Source: Bacillota bacterium (GTDB lineage: Bacteria > Bacillota > UBA4882 > UBA8346). Taken from it: a stretch of DNA of 64,000 nt. Location: NCBI GenBank assembly GCA_023415835.1, contig JAEZJK010000042.1, positions 1-64,000 of the forward strand, written 5' to 3'. The position numbers and the translations under genes are program-made. Shown here in pieces: positions 1-8,340 of this stretch (positions are counted from its first letter, which is position 1; every line of letters starts with the position of its first letter). Under the pieces are notes generated by a model that was not told the DNA's origin, searched no databases, and saw nothing but the letters and a program-made list of their open reading frames with translations.

Positions 1-70
1 CTTCTTCCCGCAGTAGTTCAATCACTACTTTGGTTTTAAATTCGGCTGTGTATTGGTTTCTTTTATTCAT
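1..70 (-). CDS. IS3-family transposase OrfA, N-terminal part (runs off the window)
   Basis: The reverse strand from 70 begins ATG and reads MNKRNQYTAEFKTKVVIELL, the usual opening of the helix-turn-helix OrfA protein of IS3-family elements (K-R-x-Y-x-x-E-F-K-x-K-V-x-x-E). OrfA binds the element ends and is normally fused to the OrfB integrase by frameshifting. Only 23 codons lie in the window, so the reading frame beyond, and whether the element is intact, cannot be judged. The assignment rests on this N-terminal motif and on a plausible element end about 35 bases upstream. Confidence 0.7.
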   Translation of the reverse strand, partial: MNKRNQYTAEFKTKVVIELLREE

Positions 71-102
71 GTTCCCATTATAACTTATTTTTTCATTTTT
101 GT

Positions 103-121
103 GTCTCACCCTATGGGAGCA
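103..121 (-). repeat. Candidate terminal end of the IS3-type element
   Basis: On the minus strand the sequence TGCTCCCATAGGGTGAGAC lies about 33 bases before the OrfA start. IS3-family ends usually begin with TG, and the distance to the first ORF is right. The matching right end lies outside the window, so this is only a candidate. Confidence 0.35.
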
Positions 122-126
122 TTATA

Positions 127-270
127 CCCAACCGAGCCCCATTGGGGGTTAAGATGGTTTATAGACAACAGCCCAGGGGATATGAGAAGGTAAAAATTTA
201 TTGCATCTGCCCTGGGTGGTGTAAAACATTCACCGCCCAGAGCAGAAGTTAAACTGCAGGCCGATTCAAA
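127..270. repeat. Structured direct repeat, copy A
   Basis: About 140 bases are shared in the same orientation with 837-974. Shared words include ACAACAGCCCAGGGGATATG, GGTAAAAATTTAT, CTGCCCTGGGTG and CGCCCAGAGCAGAAGTT. The copy can fold: AGCCCAGGGG pairs with CCCTGGGT, and GGGTGGTG pairs with CACCGCCC. The first 25 bases form a short CCCC/GGGG hairpin. It may be a REP-like element or a structured RNA associated with the transposase next to it. Confidence 0.6.
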
Positions 271-295
271 ACCTCTGGGCTGATACCAAAAATCA

Positions 296-320
296 ATCTC
301 AACCCCGAGATCGGGCTGGG
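296..320. repeat. Inverted copy of the repeat start (REP-like)
   Basis: This stretch read on the minus strand (CCCAGCCCGAT, then CGGGGTTGAGAT) matches 837-859 read on the plus strand. The Y1 transposase gene therefore lies between two inverted REP-like hairpins. This is the arrangement known for REP-associated tyrosine transposases. Confidence 0.55.
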
Positions 321-361
321 AAATGCTCCGCGGTAATTAAAGAACAGGATGATGTTAGAAT

Positions 362-766
362 TTAATCGTATAAAATTTCCAGAGATTTTTCGATGCTTCC
401 GGTTTGATGATGATGTTCCTGATTTTGAATGTAATTTTGTACTATCGATAGATCGGACCGTCTTAAAGTAGTAACACCATAGCCTATTTGCCAGGAGAAT
501 CCCGAAGATATTTGTTTAATTTCATGTGAACTTGATCCTTTGAGGATATTAATGACATAAGCCACGGAAAGTCTGGCTGGGATATAAATTAGTATGTGTA
601 CATGATCTTCCATACAATTTACTGCAAATACCCGGCACCCGAGAGACAATACCTTGTTCTTTAAAAATGGCAATAAAGTGGATTTGATTTGTTGGGTAAT
701 CAGATTAGTACGATATTTTGGTGTCCAAACAAAATGATAAAACAGATCTTGATAAGAATGAGACAT
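362..766 (-). CDS. Y1 (IS200/RAYT-like) transposase
   Basis: A 134-residue protein of the Y1_Tnp / TnpA family, the single-strand HUH transposases of IS200/IS605 and REP-associated elements. Visible features are the N-terminal HFVWTPKYR, the HUH motif in EDHVHILIYI (about residues 53-62), the WQIGYGV strand and the nucleophilic tyrosine in VQNYIQNQEHH near residue 112. Length is normal for the family and all key residues are present, so it may be active. No TnpB or IscB gene lies beside it. Related palindromic sequences flank it (296-320 inverted, 837-974 direct), which favours a RAYT-like or IS200-like unit. Confidence 0.88.
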   Translation of the reverse strand: MSHSYQDLFYHFVWTPKYRTNLITQQIKSTLLPFLKNKVLSLGCRVFAVNCMEDHVHILIYIPARLSVAYVINILKGSSSHEIKQISSGFSWQIGYGVTTLRRSDLSIVQNYIQNQEHHHQTGSIEKSLEILYD

Positions 767-836
767 ATTAAATCACCCGTATAAATGATTCAATATTTTT
801 TGTGGTTTTCCTTTGTTTGGTAAAAGAGAAGTTCGA

Positions 837-974
837 CCCAGCCCGATGGGGTTGAGATGGTTTGTAGACAACAGCCCAGGGGATATGAGAGGGTAAAAAT
901 TTATGGCATCTGCCCTGGGTGATGAAATAGCATTCATCGCCCAGAGCAGAAGTTATAATGCAAGAAGATTCAAA
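837..974. repeat. Structured direct repeat, copy B
   Basis: Second copy of the repeat at 127-270, lying upstream of the Y1 transposase start. Its two hairpins are better preserved: GCCCAGGGG with CCCTGGGT, and GGGTGATGAA with TTCATCGCCC. Base changes in one arm of the second hairpin relative to copy A are matched in the other arm (GGTG/CACC against GATG/CATC). This suggests the fold is under selection. Confidence 0.6.
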
Positions 975-1034
975 CTGACCGGGTTGTAATAACCATGGTT
1001 ATGAAATAGATACTTTAGCTGATACCTGAAAGGA

Positions 1035-1102
1035 GTGGGTTTCTTAATTTGCTGGGCGACCCAGGCGGAAGAAGGATTCGTGGTTACGGCAAAATATTCA
1101 AC
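1035..1102 (-). pseudogene. Integrase (rve-type) transposase remnant
   Basis: The minus strand can be read as VEYFAVTTNPSSAWVAQQIK, which resembles the core strand V-H-F-x-V-T-x-N-P-x-x-x-W-x-A-Q-Q of IS481-like and related DDE integrases. A stop codon (TAA) sits directly in frame before it, and no open frame continues on either side. It is read as a decayed transposase fragment. The match is short and was made by eye. Confidence 0.4.
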
Positions 1103-1166
1103 TTACGAAACCAGCTTCAAAGCAGAGAGGGTGGACGAAGTCCGGGTGAGTCGGTTTAGGAGGATA

Positions 1167-1358
1167 TCATTTGATCCGTTTCATCTTAACAACCTCGGTA
1201 TCAAGTTCCTTGACCATCTGTATTAACTGCTGGTGTTCCTCACGGTTTTCCTTTATATTTTGATCGACTTTATCGTTTAGCAATTGTAAACCTTCTCCAA
1301 AAGTACGGAATTGAGCCATTAAATCCTCAAGTAATACCGTTACTTTATTATCATCCAT
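1167..1358 (-). CDS. Small coiled-coil protein of unknown function
   Basis: Encodes 63 residues starting MDDNKVTVLLEDL. I chose the ATG at 1358 because AGGAGTGATTTT precedes it directly; the frame stays open upstream but has no ribosome binding site there. The protein is highly charged and almost certainly helical, with heptad-like spacing through LLNDKVDQNIKENREEHQQL. It resembles the short coiled-coil proteins common beside transposons and antitoxin-like genes in Bacillota. I do not recognise a function, and no partner gene is adjacent. Confidence 0.6.
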   Translation of the reverse strand: MDDNKVTVLLEDLMAQFRTFGEGLQLLNDKVDQNIKENREEHQQLIQMVKELDTEVVKMKRIK

Positions 1359-1403
1359 TAAAATCACTCCTAAAAAATTGGACTGATAGTAACATTGTAT
1401 CAC

Positions 1404-1924
1404 ATAACTTTTCCATATTAAATAAAGTTACTTGCAAATAACACTTCAATTTCAGCAGTCTACAACTACGATGCTAACCGGACGATTGGACGATATGAAA
1501 GGCCCTATAATAGGATCAAAGATAGCCATGGATGGCTTACGTCTTGTAACCGGGTCGTTTACGACCCGGTTATCGTTCGGACATTGGGTTTTGAACTAAT
1601 GGATTAGCTCTAAATGCTTGGTTATGGATTTGGTTAGAGGAGTTAATTGAAATTCTGGGTTACTTTGCTGAAACGATAAAAACATTAACGTTTGGAGGGG
1701 TTGAGGATAAAGAATTTTAACTGGTTCACTTTTTTCTTGGGTTCTTACCAACCAAGATTTTCATTCGAAGATTTCACATTTTGGCCTATTTTTTAAAAAT
1801 TATCTATTACCAAAACAGACTCTGTTTTTAGGAACCGATGATCCTATTATCATCTTATGACATGCAATAAGTAATGTAATATTGGCACAAGGCTTTAAAA
1901 ATACATTGGAACAAAATTGAATAT
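1404..1924. other. Intergenic region, no gene seen
   Basis: About 520 bases, largely AT-rich, with stop codons in all frames. The one clear structure is a perfect 10-bp hairpin at 1548-1571 (AACCGGGTCG, loop TTTA, CGACCCGGTT). It lacks a following T tract and so is not a standard terminator. Confidence 0.5.
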
Positions 1925-1956
1925 AAAAAAGCCCGGAACAACTTGCTCCGGGCTTT
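1925..1956 (-). terminator. Terminator of the rhamnogalacturonan lyase gene
   Basis: On the minus strand AAGCCCGGA, a nine-base loop and TCCGGGCTT are followed by TTTTATATT. It lies 35 bases after the stop of the lyase gene. Confidence 0.8.
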
Positions 1957-1990
1957 AAATCAACTATCTATCCCTCTATCCTTCACTTAC

Positions 1991-4897
1991 TCAAGGCGTC
2001 AAGTAAATATCCGGAGTCGGAGCGCTAGACATTCCGTTCCCTAGGAAGAAACCGGTATGGGGCGGCTGGTTGTAGGCAACATTTTGCCAGGCTATGCCCA
2101 GCCGGTAGACCGGGTCGTGCATCAAGGTGTAAATCCGATGGGTAGTGATGTCGGTAGTCGTATAGATTCGTAAATATTTACTGTCGGAAGTCCGCCAGAT
2201 GGCCTCTTCCCGCCAATCCCCCAGAATATCGGCGGTCAAGGAAGGAGTGGCTTTGGTACCGTTATTGGAAGCGAAACCGCTAGCCGAAAGCAAGGTGCCG
2301 CCGTTATATTTGGTGATGGTGGTCCCGTCCAGCAGTTCCCGGGATAAATCCCCATCCCACCAGATCATGAAGTTAATCGGCAAACTATGGCTGCCAAGCT
2401 CCTGACCGGTGCTGGTAGTTAAGGGGACGCTTGCCGAAGCCCACATTTCACACCCGGAATAACTGGCGGAAATATCTCCGATGCAAGCCCTTCCGGTGTC
2501 TTTGGAAGCTGTTTTCCGGAAGATAACCGATCCTGACCTGGCATCCCGGAAGGAAGCGCCGTATGGTGAATTTTCATGGCATTGCCAGACTTCCAGGCCT
2601 TGACGGTTCGGGTCGAAATCGGAAACATGGAGAGCGTCTCCGTGGCCTAATCCGGTGGAATATAAGCCTTTGCCATCATGATCGATGGCGCAGGCGCCGT
2701 AGATGATCTCGTCTTTCCCGTCGCTATCCACATCGGCGACACTCAGCGAGTGACTACCTTGACCGGCATAGGACGAATAACCGTTATTAGTATCGAAGGT
2801 CCACCGTTGGGTAAGGTTGCCGTCCCGGTAATCCCAAGCTACCAACACTGATCTGGTGTAATAACCGCGGCACATGACCAGACTCGGCCGCTTTCCGTCG
2901 AGATAGGCGACACAGGCCAGGAAACGGTCCACCCGGTTGCCATAGGAATCGCCCCAGTTGGAAACGGTGCCTCTGGCCGGTTGGTAACTGACAGTTTCCA
3001 GAGCCCTACCCGTGGCTCCCGAAAAGATAGTCAGATATTCCGGACCGCTAAGGATATAGCCGGATGAATTGCGATAGTCGGCGCTGGCGCTGCCGATCAC
3101 ATTACCGGCCCCGTCGATGGTCCCGTCAGCCGTTTTACAGGCGACCTCGGCGTCCCCGTCCCCGTCCAAATCATAAACGATAAATTGGGTATAGTGGGCG
3201 CCGGCCCGGATGTTGATGCCTAAGTCAATCCGCCAGAGCCTGGTGCCGGTTAAGGTATAAGCGTCCAGATACACATTTCCGGTATAACCGGAGTTGGCAT
3301 TGTCTTGTGAGTTGGATGGGTCCCATTTGACAACGATCTCATATTTGCCGTCGCCATCCAGGTCCCCAACACTGCAGTCGTTGGCGCTATAGGTATAACT
3401 AACGCCGTCGGGAGTAGTCCCGCCCGAAGGGACCTGCAACGGAACCTGTAAGTAATTATTACTCCAAACGCTTGCGTTGGGCGACGCCGCTTGCTCGATT
3501 CCGTTAATGATCGCCCGCACCGAGTACGTGGAGCTGGTGGTCCCGGAGGCATCCAAATAGTTGGTGGCGCCGGTTATGGGCGATGAATTGACCTTGGTCG
3601 AACCACGATATAAATTGTAGGAAACACTTGACGGTTCAGTCCCGAACATCCGCCAACTGACGAAAGCCCCGCCGCTTACTTTTACGGCGACTACACCCCG
3701 ATCCAGATTCTCCATCTGGCGCGTCCCGGTTTGAGAGGGCGTCGGAGTCGGAGTAGGCGTAGTGGTTGCAGCAGGTTTGGGTGTCGGAGTAGGTGTCGCC
3801 GACACGGTTTGCCCGGTTACTTGAAGGTAATCCGTATTTGGTCCGCCGTTGGAGGTGTTCGCGGTAGCGCGGATGGTGTTGCTGCCGCTGTTCAAGTAAA
3901 CTGTGGCGGTTTGCGTGCTCCAAGTGGTCCAGGCTCCGGTCCCGTTGAAGGCCAGGTTACTAACGACCAAATTGCCATTGACATAAATATCAACGGAACG
4001 GTTAGTGGAGGTTCCATTGGCATATCTAAAGGTAAGCGTTTGATTTCCCGACTGGGACATATTGACGGTCCATTCTATATAACTGCCGGTTTCATTGGTA
4101 TAGTCTACAAATCCGGTCCCGGTATAACCGGTATGGTTAGTAGCGACAACACCATTATAAATCACTCCGTTTTCAGCTTGGTAAATCGTGCCTCCGCTCT
4201 GTGTAGTAGTTGGAGTAGGAGTTGACCCGCTTGAGGCGGGAGTCGGAGTGGGAGTAGCCGTCGATGTAGTGGGAGTAGGTGTTGAAGAACCGCCTGACAA
4301 ATCATCAACAGTAACATCGTCAAACTTGGCGACTACTTTATAAGCGATCAGCCCGGCCTTACCCGATGTTAGGCTGCTGTCGGTCGTTGTCAGTTCCAAG
4401 CTCCCGTTTACATACATGTTGATAGTTGAACCGTTAACTTCTAATTTAACAGTATACCAGGTTCCGGCCGACAACGAATAACTCTTGGAAACCAAAGTCG
4501 TGCTACTGCCGCCGACCTTTTTCCGGATTTCCAGTTTGCCGCCGCTGGAGTTATATAAACTGGCGGCGTAATAATTATTGCCATCCCCATAGCGGGCGCA
4601 AACATAGGCCCGGTTGGAACCATTAAAATTATCCACTTTAACCCGGGCTTGAACCGAATAATTGATCCAGGTCGAGGCGCCGGAGGAAGCCCGCCCTTCA
4701 CTGGTGCTGGACTGGTAATAGACATAGGAACCGCTGTCTTCTACCACCGACCAGGTACCGTTTTGAGTAGCCCAACCATCGGCGTTGCCGTCGTTGAAAT
4801 TGTCGCTGAATAAGGTAGCCGCGTTGATTAAGACATGCATTGACAAAAATAATACGGATACAACCCCCAAAAGCAATAATAGTTTCGTTTTTTTCAA
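1991..4897 (-). CDS. Secreted multidomain rhamnogalacturonan lyase (PL11)
   Basis: A 968-residue exported enzyme predicted to cleave the rhamnogalacturonan I backbone by beta-elimination. Start is TTG at 4897, nine bases after AGGAGG. Residues 1-27 form a signal peptide. About 28-200 is a LamG/DUF1080-like beta-sandwich. About 238-365 is a CBM35-like carbohydrate-binding module (IYQAENGV at its start). The modules are joined by Pro-Thr-rich linkers. From about 393 to the end is a PL11 catalytic domain of YesW/YesX type, with calcium-binding DLDGDGKYE, DLDGDGDAE and DVDSDGKDE motifs. Products would feed the GH105/GH28 cluster at 18.9 kb. It is monocistronic with its own promoter and terminator. 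Confidence 0.92.
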   Translation of the reverse strand: MKKTKLLLLLGVVSVLFLSMHVLINAATLFSDNFNDGNADGWATQNGTWSVVEDSGSYVYYQSSTSEGRASSGASTWINYSVQARVKVDNFNGSNRAYVCARYGDGNNYYAASLYNSSGGKLEIRKKVGGSSTTLVSKSYSLSAGTWYTVKLEVNGSTINMYVNGSLELTTTDSSLTSGKAGLIAYKVVAKFDDVTVDDLSGGSSTPTPTTSTATPTPTPASSGSTPTPTTTQSGGTIYQAENGVIYNGVVATNHTGYTGTGFVDYTNETGSYIEWTVNMSQSGNQTLTFRYANGTSTNRSVDIYVNGNLVVSNLAFNGTGAWTTWSTQTATVYLNSGSNTIRATANTSNGGPNTDYLQVTGQTVSATPTPTPKPAATTTPTPTPTPSQTGTRQMENLDRGVVAVKVSGGAFVSWRMFGTEPSSVSYNLYRGSTKVNSSPITGATNYLDASGTTSSTYSVRAIINGIEQAASPNASVWSNNYLQVPLQVPSGGTTPDGVSYTYSANDCSVGDLDGDGKYEIVVKWDPSNSQDNANSGYTGNVYLDAYTLTGTRLWRIDLGINIRAGAHYTQFIVYDLDGDGDAEVACKTADGTIDGAGNVIGSASADYRNSSGYILSGPEYLTIFSGATGRALETVSYQPARGTVSNWGDSYGNRVDRFLACVAYLDGKRPSLVMCRGYYTRSVLVAWDYRDGNLTQRWTFDTNNGYSSYAGQGSHSLSVADVDSDGKDEIIYGACAIDHDGKGLYSTGLGHGDALHVSDFDPNRQGLEVWQCHENSPYGASFRDARSGSVIFRKTASKDTGRACIGDISASYSGCEMWASASVPLTTSTGQELGSHSLPINFMIWWDGDLSRELLDGTTITKYNGGTLLSASGFASNNGTKATPSLTADILGDWREEAIWRTSDSKYLRIYTTTDITTHRIYTLMHDPVYRLGIAWQNVAYNQPPHTGFFLGNGMSSAPTPDIYLTP

Positions 4898-5082
4898 ATC
4901 AATTATCCTCCTTGCTTAAATTTGTTGCAAAGATCGAATTATAAGATTACCACCTCCTTTAAACCGGGAGTTAATAATGGTATTTACCTTTAGTTAAACC
5001 CCGTAATTTATAAATAGTAATAAACACTAACCAAAATCCATAATAACAAGTTAGTAATGGTACATTCTTTTGTTCGTACATT

Positions 5083-5111
5083 ATTATATAATATTAGTAC
5101 AAGTTAAACAA
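5083..5111 (-). promoter_or_regulatory. Candidate sigma-A promoter for the lyase gene
   Basis: On the minus strand TTGTTT (5111-5106), 17 bases, then TATAAT (5088-5083), followed by a leader of about 180 bases before the lyase start. GTAC-containing sequences at about 5059, 5076 and 5097 overlap or follow it and could be operators. Confidence 0.55.
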
Positions 5112-5182
5112 GAATATTATAATTTTTTTGATCGATTGCTAAATTGGGTTTTTTATTATATCCGGTAAGGGTTATTTTCATA

Positions 5183-5206
5183 AAAGAACCCCCCTAAATT
5201 GGGGGG
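5183..5206 (-). terminator. Terminator after the MBL-fold gene
   Basis: On the minus strand CCCCCC, loop AATTTA, GGGGGG and then TTCTTTTA. It lies about 125 bases past the stop of the metallo-beta-lactamase-fold gene. Confidence 0.65.
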
Positions 5207-5332
5207 ATCCGGTATTTCAATTTGGACTACTAATAACTTAGGTATTAACTTCGTTGGCTCAAGGGCACTTAATTCCTTAAACGAAAAATCCTGACTGTTC
5301 TTCAAAGACGGAATTTATAGGCCGTTCCCTAT

Positions 5333-6094
5333 TCACTCCGGCTTCCAGGCAGTGAGTACTACCATTTCATTTTGAAGTTCGCTCCCGATTGTCAAATGCT
5401 CCGCATACCTGACTTTAGTGCCCGGTTTTAAAACGTCCAAGTATTTATCGACCGTATTCAGGTTGAAGAGCGGGTTTTCCTTATTGATGCTATAGTGAAA
5501 CGGGACTACGGTTTTGGCCTGAATCAGGGCGGTTAGTTCAACCACTTTTTCCACCGGCATCGTAAAGACCTCACCCACCGGGGCAAATATCAGATCAGCG
5601 CCTTTTAATGCTTGGATTACCTCGGGCGCCGGGATATCCCCCAAGTCTCCCAAGTGGACGATTTTATACTTTCCAATGGTGAATTGAAAGATAATATTCG
5701 GGCCTCGTTTAGCGCCCTGGACCTCGTCATGGAACGAGGGGAATCCGGATACGGTCACCATACCCACGGATTTTGGGGCGGAAGGGATCGCGTTGATGAT
5801 TACCGGTGAACCTTTGACCCGATTGACTGCGTTATGGTCGCTGTGCCCGTGGCTTACCGTTACCAAGTTCGCTTCCAGTGCCGGTGGCGCATAGGGGAGG
5901 CTAGCGTCATAAGGGTCGGTAATAATTCTGGTTCCGTCCGGGGCTTGAATGTAAAGGCAAGATTGGCCGAGCCATTTAATGATAAGTTGGTTAGGGGTGT
6001 TTTCAGCGTTCAAAACAGAGTTACCGATGAATAAAGTAGTAAATAAGGTTGTTAACAGGAAAAATTTTTGATTGCGGGAAAGTCGAATTGGCAT
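5333..6094 (-). CDS. Exported metallo-beta-lactamase-fold hydrolase (UlaG-like)
   Basis: A 253-residue protein with an N-terminal signal sequence (KFFLLTTLFTTLFIGNSVLNA). It is followed by a compact MBL fold of the UlaG/YtnP-like type: WLGQSC, the metal-binding VSHGHSDHN motif at about residues 80-88, HLGDLGD, and a late HYS histidine. ATG at 6094 has GGAGGG at good distance. Proteins of this class hydrolyse phosphoesters or lactones; the substrate here is unknown. Export distinguishes it from cytoplasmic UlaG. It stands alone, with a MITE-like element just upstream. Confidence 0.8.
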   Translation of the reverse strand: MPIRLSRNQKFFLLTTLFTTLFIGNSVLNAENTPNQLIIKWLGQSCLYIQAPDGTRIITDPYDASLPYAPPALEANLVTVSHGHSDHNAVNRVKGSPVIINAIPSAPKSVGMVTVSGFPSFHDEVQGAKRGPNIIFQFTIGKYKIVHLGDLGDIPAPEVIQALKGADLIFAPVGEVFTMPVEKVVELTALIQAKTVVPFHYSINKENPLFNLNTVDKYLDVLKPGTKVRYAEHLTIGSELQNEMVVLTAWKPE

Positions 6095-6121
6095 TGTTTG
6101 CGCCCTCCATTTATTTTATTT

Positions 6122-6239
6122 GAGCGAGTTTCATAATTACAAAAATTTATCTTCGCATGCAATATATAGTGTAGGTTTTATTTTAGTTTATCAATATATT
6201 GTATGCGAAGCCAGAAAAAGGAATTATGAAACCGCCTAA
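6122..6239. mobile_element. MITE-like palindromic element, copy 1
   Basis: About 118 bases whose two ends are imperfect inverted repeats of roughly 45 bases. The arms share GCG(A)GTTTCATAATT and CTTCGCATGCAATATAT. The centre is AGTGTAGGTTTTATTTTAGT. A near-identical copy is at 40963-41081. There is no coding capacity, which fits a non-autonomous transposon or a mobile hairpin. Target-site duplications are not obvious. Confidence 0.75.
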
Positions 6240-6248
6240 TTTAACAAA

Positions 6249-6284
6249 CTAATGTAAATATATAGCCCTAATGTAAATATATAG
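6249..6284. repeat. Tandem pair of 17-base repeats
   Basis: CTAATGTAAATATATAG occurs at 6249-6265 and again at 6268-6284, a 19-base period. It lies just beyond the MITE-like element and about 30 bases before the AGTAC repeats. It could be part of a regulator site. Confidence 0.55.
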
Positions 6285-6311
6285 TCATTGGAATCCGTTG
6301 TCAACTTTTTT

Positions 6312-6353
6312 TGTACTAGTTTTAGTACTATATTAGTCAGTACCGATTAGTAC
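6312..6353 (+). promoter_or_regulatory. AGTAC repeat cluster upstream of the kinase gene
   Basis: Four GTAC-centred words: TGTACT 6312, AGTACT 6324, AGTAC 6339 and AGTAC 6349, in two pairs spaced 12 and 10 bases, so each pair lies on one face of the helix. The same word pair occurs upstream of the operon that follows the response regulator (8341 and 8351). This makes it a good candidate for the regulator's own binding site. Confidence 0.5.
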
Positions 6354-6430
6354 CATTTCCTAGCAGGAGTTCATTTCGAATTACCGAATAAAAACGGATG
6401 GGAAAGTAATATGTGTCTTCGGAGTTTAAA

Positions 6431-7663
6431 ATGCCCGAACGGATTTTACGGATCATTGTCTTCATAATGTCAGCCCTGGCTCATCTGGTGGCCTTTTATC
6501 AGTTAGAGTTTCAGATCGAGGTCTTTAACCTTTCCACCTTATATCAGGCTTTCCTTCCCGCCAATTACGAATTCATCAGCATCTGGCTCTTGGCCTTGTC
6601 CTTAATTTTCGCTATTTTCATGCTCTACTCCTTTCCGGAACGTTGGTATTGGTTCTTCTTCTGCGCCAGGGGCTTAATCTTGCTCTTAGTCGGGAGGGTG
6701 TTCGGCGATTATTTCGGAATCGAAATGACTTTGCTGGCGTCGCTGATCATTGAAGCCTGTATCTACCTTCCGTTTTGGAAAGGGATCGCTTACTCTGTTG
6801 GATTAACAACCATCATCGTCCTGTTTCATTCCTTAGCTTTCGGTATTAAAATGCCATTTTTCAATTTATATGAACACCTAACCTTTATCATGAACGCGGC
6901 GTTAATCATCGGAATTACTTCTTTGCTAAGGTTTCAGCGGGAAAATCAGGTCTCGGTTACCGAGTTAAACCGGAGGCTCGACGAAGCAACTCTAGAACTG
7001 GCTCAAACCAATATGAAGCTTCAAGAATACGCGATCTCCGCAGAACAGGAAGCGATGTTGAATGAGAGGAAACGGGTGGCGCGGGAGGTTCACGATACCC
7101 TAGCCTATACTCTAACCAATTTAGTGATGATGATGGAAGCGGCGATCGACCTTATCCAAAAAAACAGCCCTAAAATAACCAAACATTTAGAATTGGCCCG
7201 GGATCAAGCTAACGAAGGGCTGAGGGAAGTAAGGAACGCCTTACATGCGTTGCGCCCGGTACAGTTGACCGATTTAAACGGTTTAGCGGCAATCTGCCGC
7301 TTGGTGAAAGCCTTTGAAAAAGCCAGCCAAATTAAAGTCGAATTGGAATTGGGAGACGCACCGTTAAACTTCGGGGCGGAAGCCAATTTAGTCGCCTTCC
7401 GCTTGGTCCAGGAGGGAATGACCAATGCCTTGCGCCATGGCAGAGCCTCTTTGATTACGGTTTCCTTGGCCAAGGTCCGGGATGGTTTAAGCGTCATTAT
7501 TAAAGATAATGGAATTGGCAGTGGAAATGCCGCTCCTACCACTGGATATGGTTTGGCGGGAATGAGGGAGCGCTTGGAAAGATTAGGCGGCAAGCTGGAA
7601 GTTGTCAGCACGGCTGGGGAAGGGTTCACGTTAGCGGCGTGGCTTCCCATTGAGAAGGAGTGA
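6431..7663 (+). CDS. Membrane sensor histidine kinase, NarL/LiaS class
   Basis: About 410 residues. The N-terminal half holds roughly six hydrophobic segments (residues 5-170) with no large outside domain, like intramembrane-sensing kinases. A short coiled coil leads into the HisKA_3 dimerisation motif NERKRVAREVHDTL with phospho-acceptor His221. A HATPase_c domain follows with NALRHG, DNGIGSG and TGYGLAGMRERL. I prefer ATG 6431 (GGAG, six bases upstream) over GTG 6413, which has no clear binding site. The response-regulator gene follows after 4 bases. Confidence 0.9.
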   Translation: MPERILRIIVFIMSALAHLVAFYQLEFQIEVFNLSTLYQAFLPANYEFISIWLLALSLIFAIFMLYSFPERWYWFFFCARGLILLLVGRVFGDYFGIEMTLLASLIIEACIYLPFWKGIAYSVGLTTIIVLFHSLAFGIKMPFFNLYEHLTFIMNAALIIGITSLLRFQRENQVSVTELNRRLDEATLELAQTNMKLQEYAISAEQEAMLNERKRVAREVHDTLAYTLTNLVMMMEAAIDLIQKNSPKITKHLELARDQANEGLREVRNALHALRPVQLTDLNGLAAICRLVKAFEKASQIKVELELGDAPLNFGAEANLVAFRLVQEGMTNALRHGRASLITVSLAKVRDGLSVIIKDNGIGSGNAAPTTGYGLAGMRERLERLGGKLEVVSTAGEGFTLAAWLPIEKE

Positions 7664-7667
7664 AAAA

Positions 7668-8330
7668 GTGGAGAAGATTAAAGTAGTATTGGTCGACGAC
7701 CAGACCCTCTTTGCGGAAAGCTTGCGGACTGTCTTGGAAACCCGGGCCGATGATATGATAGTAGTCGGGGTCGCTGGCGACGGTGGCCGGGCGGTTGAGG
7801 TAGTGGCGGAAACTAGCCCCGATGTAGTGCTAATGGATGTACGGATGCCCGGAATTAATGGCGTGGAAAGCACCAGGCTCATTAAAGAACGCTATCCGGA
7901 GACCCGGGTATTAATGTTAACCACTTTCGACGACGACCAATATGTGATTGAGGCCCTCCGCTTAGGGGCTGTCGGATATTTGTTAAAAAACATGCCGCCC
8001 GCCGAATTGATCTCAGCCATCCGCGCCGTTCATGAGGGAGGCGTCTTAATATCGCCGCAAGTAGCTAATAAACTGGTAGGGTTATTAACCGGTTCCCAAA
8101 ATAAACCCGAGGGAAATAACCAAATTGAGTCATTGGCCAATCAACTGAGTAGCCGGGAAAAGGAGATTCTGCAGTTGATGGCGGAGGGTTTGGATAATAA
8201 AGAAATTGCCAAGATACTATTCATCGCTGAACAAACGGTAAAGAACTATGTTAGCGTTATCTACTCCAAGTTAGGAGTGAAGGATCGGATCCAAGCCTCC
8301 CGAATGGTTATGAAAGCAGGGCTAAAATAA
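7668..8330 (+). CDS. Response regulator, NarL/LuxR family
   Basis: About 220 residues. The receiver domain has phospho-acceptor Asp57 in VVLMDVRMPG, preceded by DDQ, the switch Thr in MLTTFDDD and Lys in YLLKN. The C-terminal LuxR helix-turn-helix runs from LSSREKEILQLMAEG to NYVSVIYSKLGV. The GTG at 7668 with AAGGAG seven bases upstream is preferred; the open frame from 7650 overlaps the kinase gene. It should be phosphorylated by the preceding kinase and probably binds the AGTAC repeats before the kinase gene and at 8341. Confidence 0.93.
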   Translation: MEKIKVVLVDDQTLFAESLRTVLETRADDMIVVGVAGDGGRAVEVVAETSPDVVLMDVRMPGINGVESTRLIKERYPETRVLMLTTFDDDQYVIEALRLGAVGYLLKNMPPAELISAIRAVHEGGVLISPQVANKLVGLLTGSQNKPEGNNQIESLANQLSSREKEILQLMAEGLDNKEIAKILFIAEQTVKNYVSVIYSKLGVKDRIQASRMVMKAGLK

Positions 8331-8340
8331 TGATTGGCTA

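Noticed and set aside
1548..1571. Perfect 10-bp GC hairpin as a terminator
   Set aside because: No T tract on either strand and no gene ending nearby; kept only as an unexplained hairpin.
3731..4225. 164-codon open frame on the plus strand inside the lyase gene
   Set aside because: It is antisense to the Pro-Thr linker and CBM coding region, has no binding site, and its Arg/Gly/Ser-rich product reflects codon bias of the real gene.
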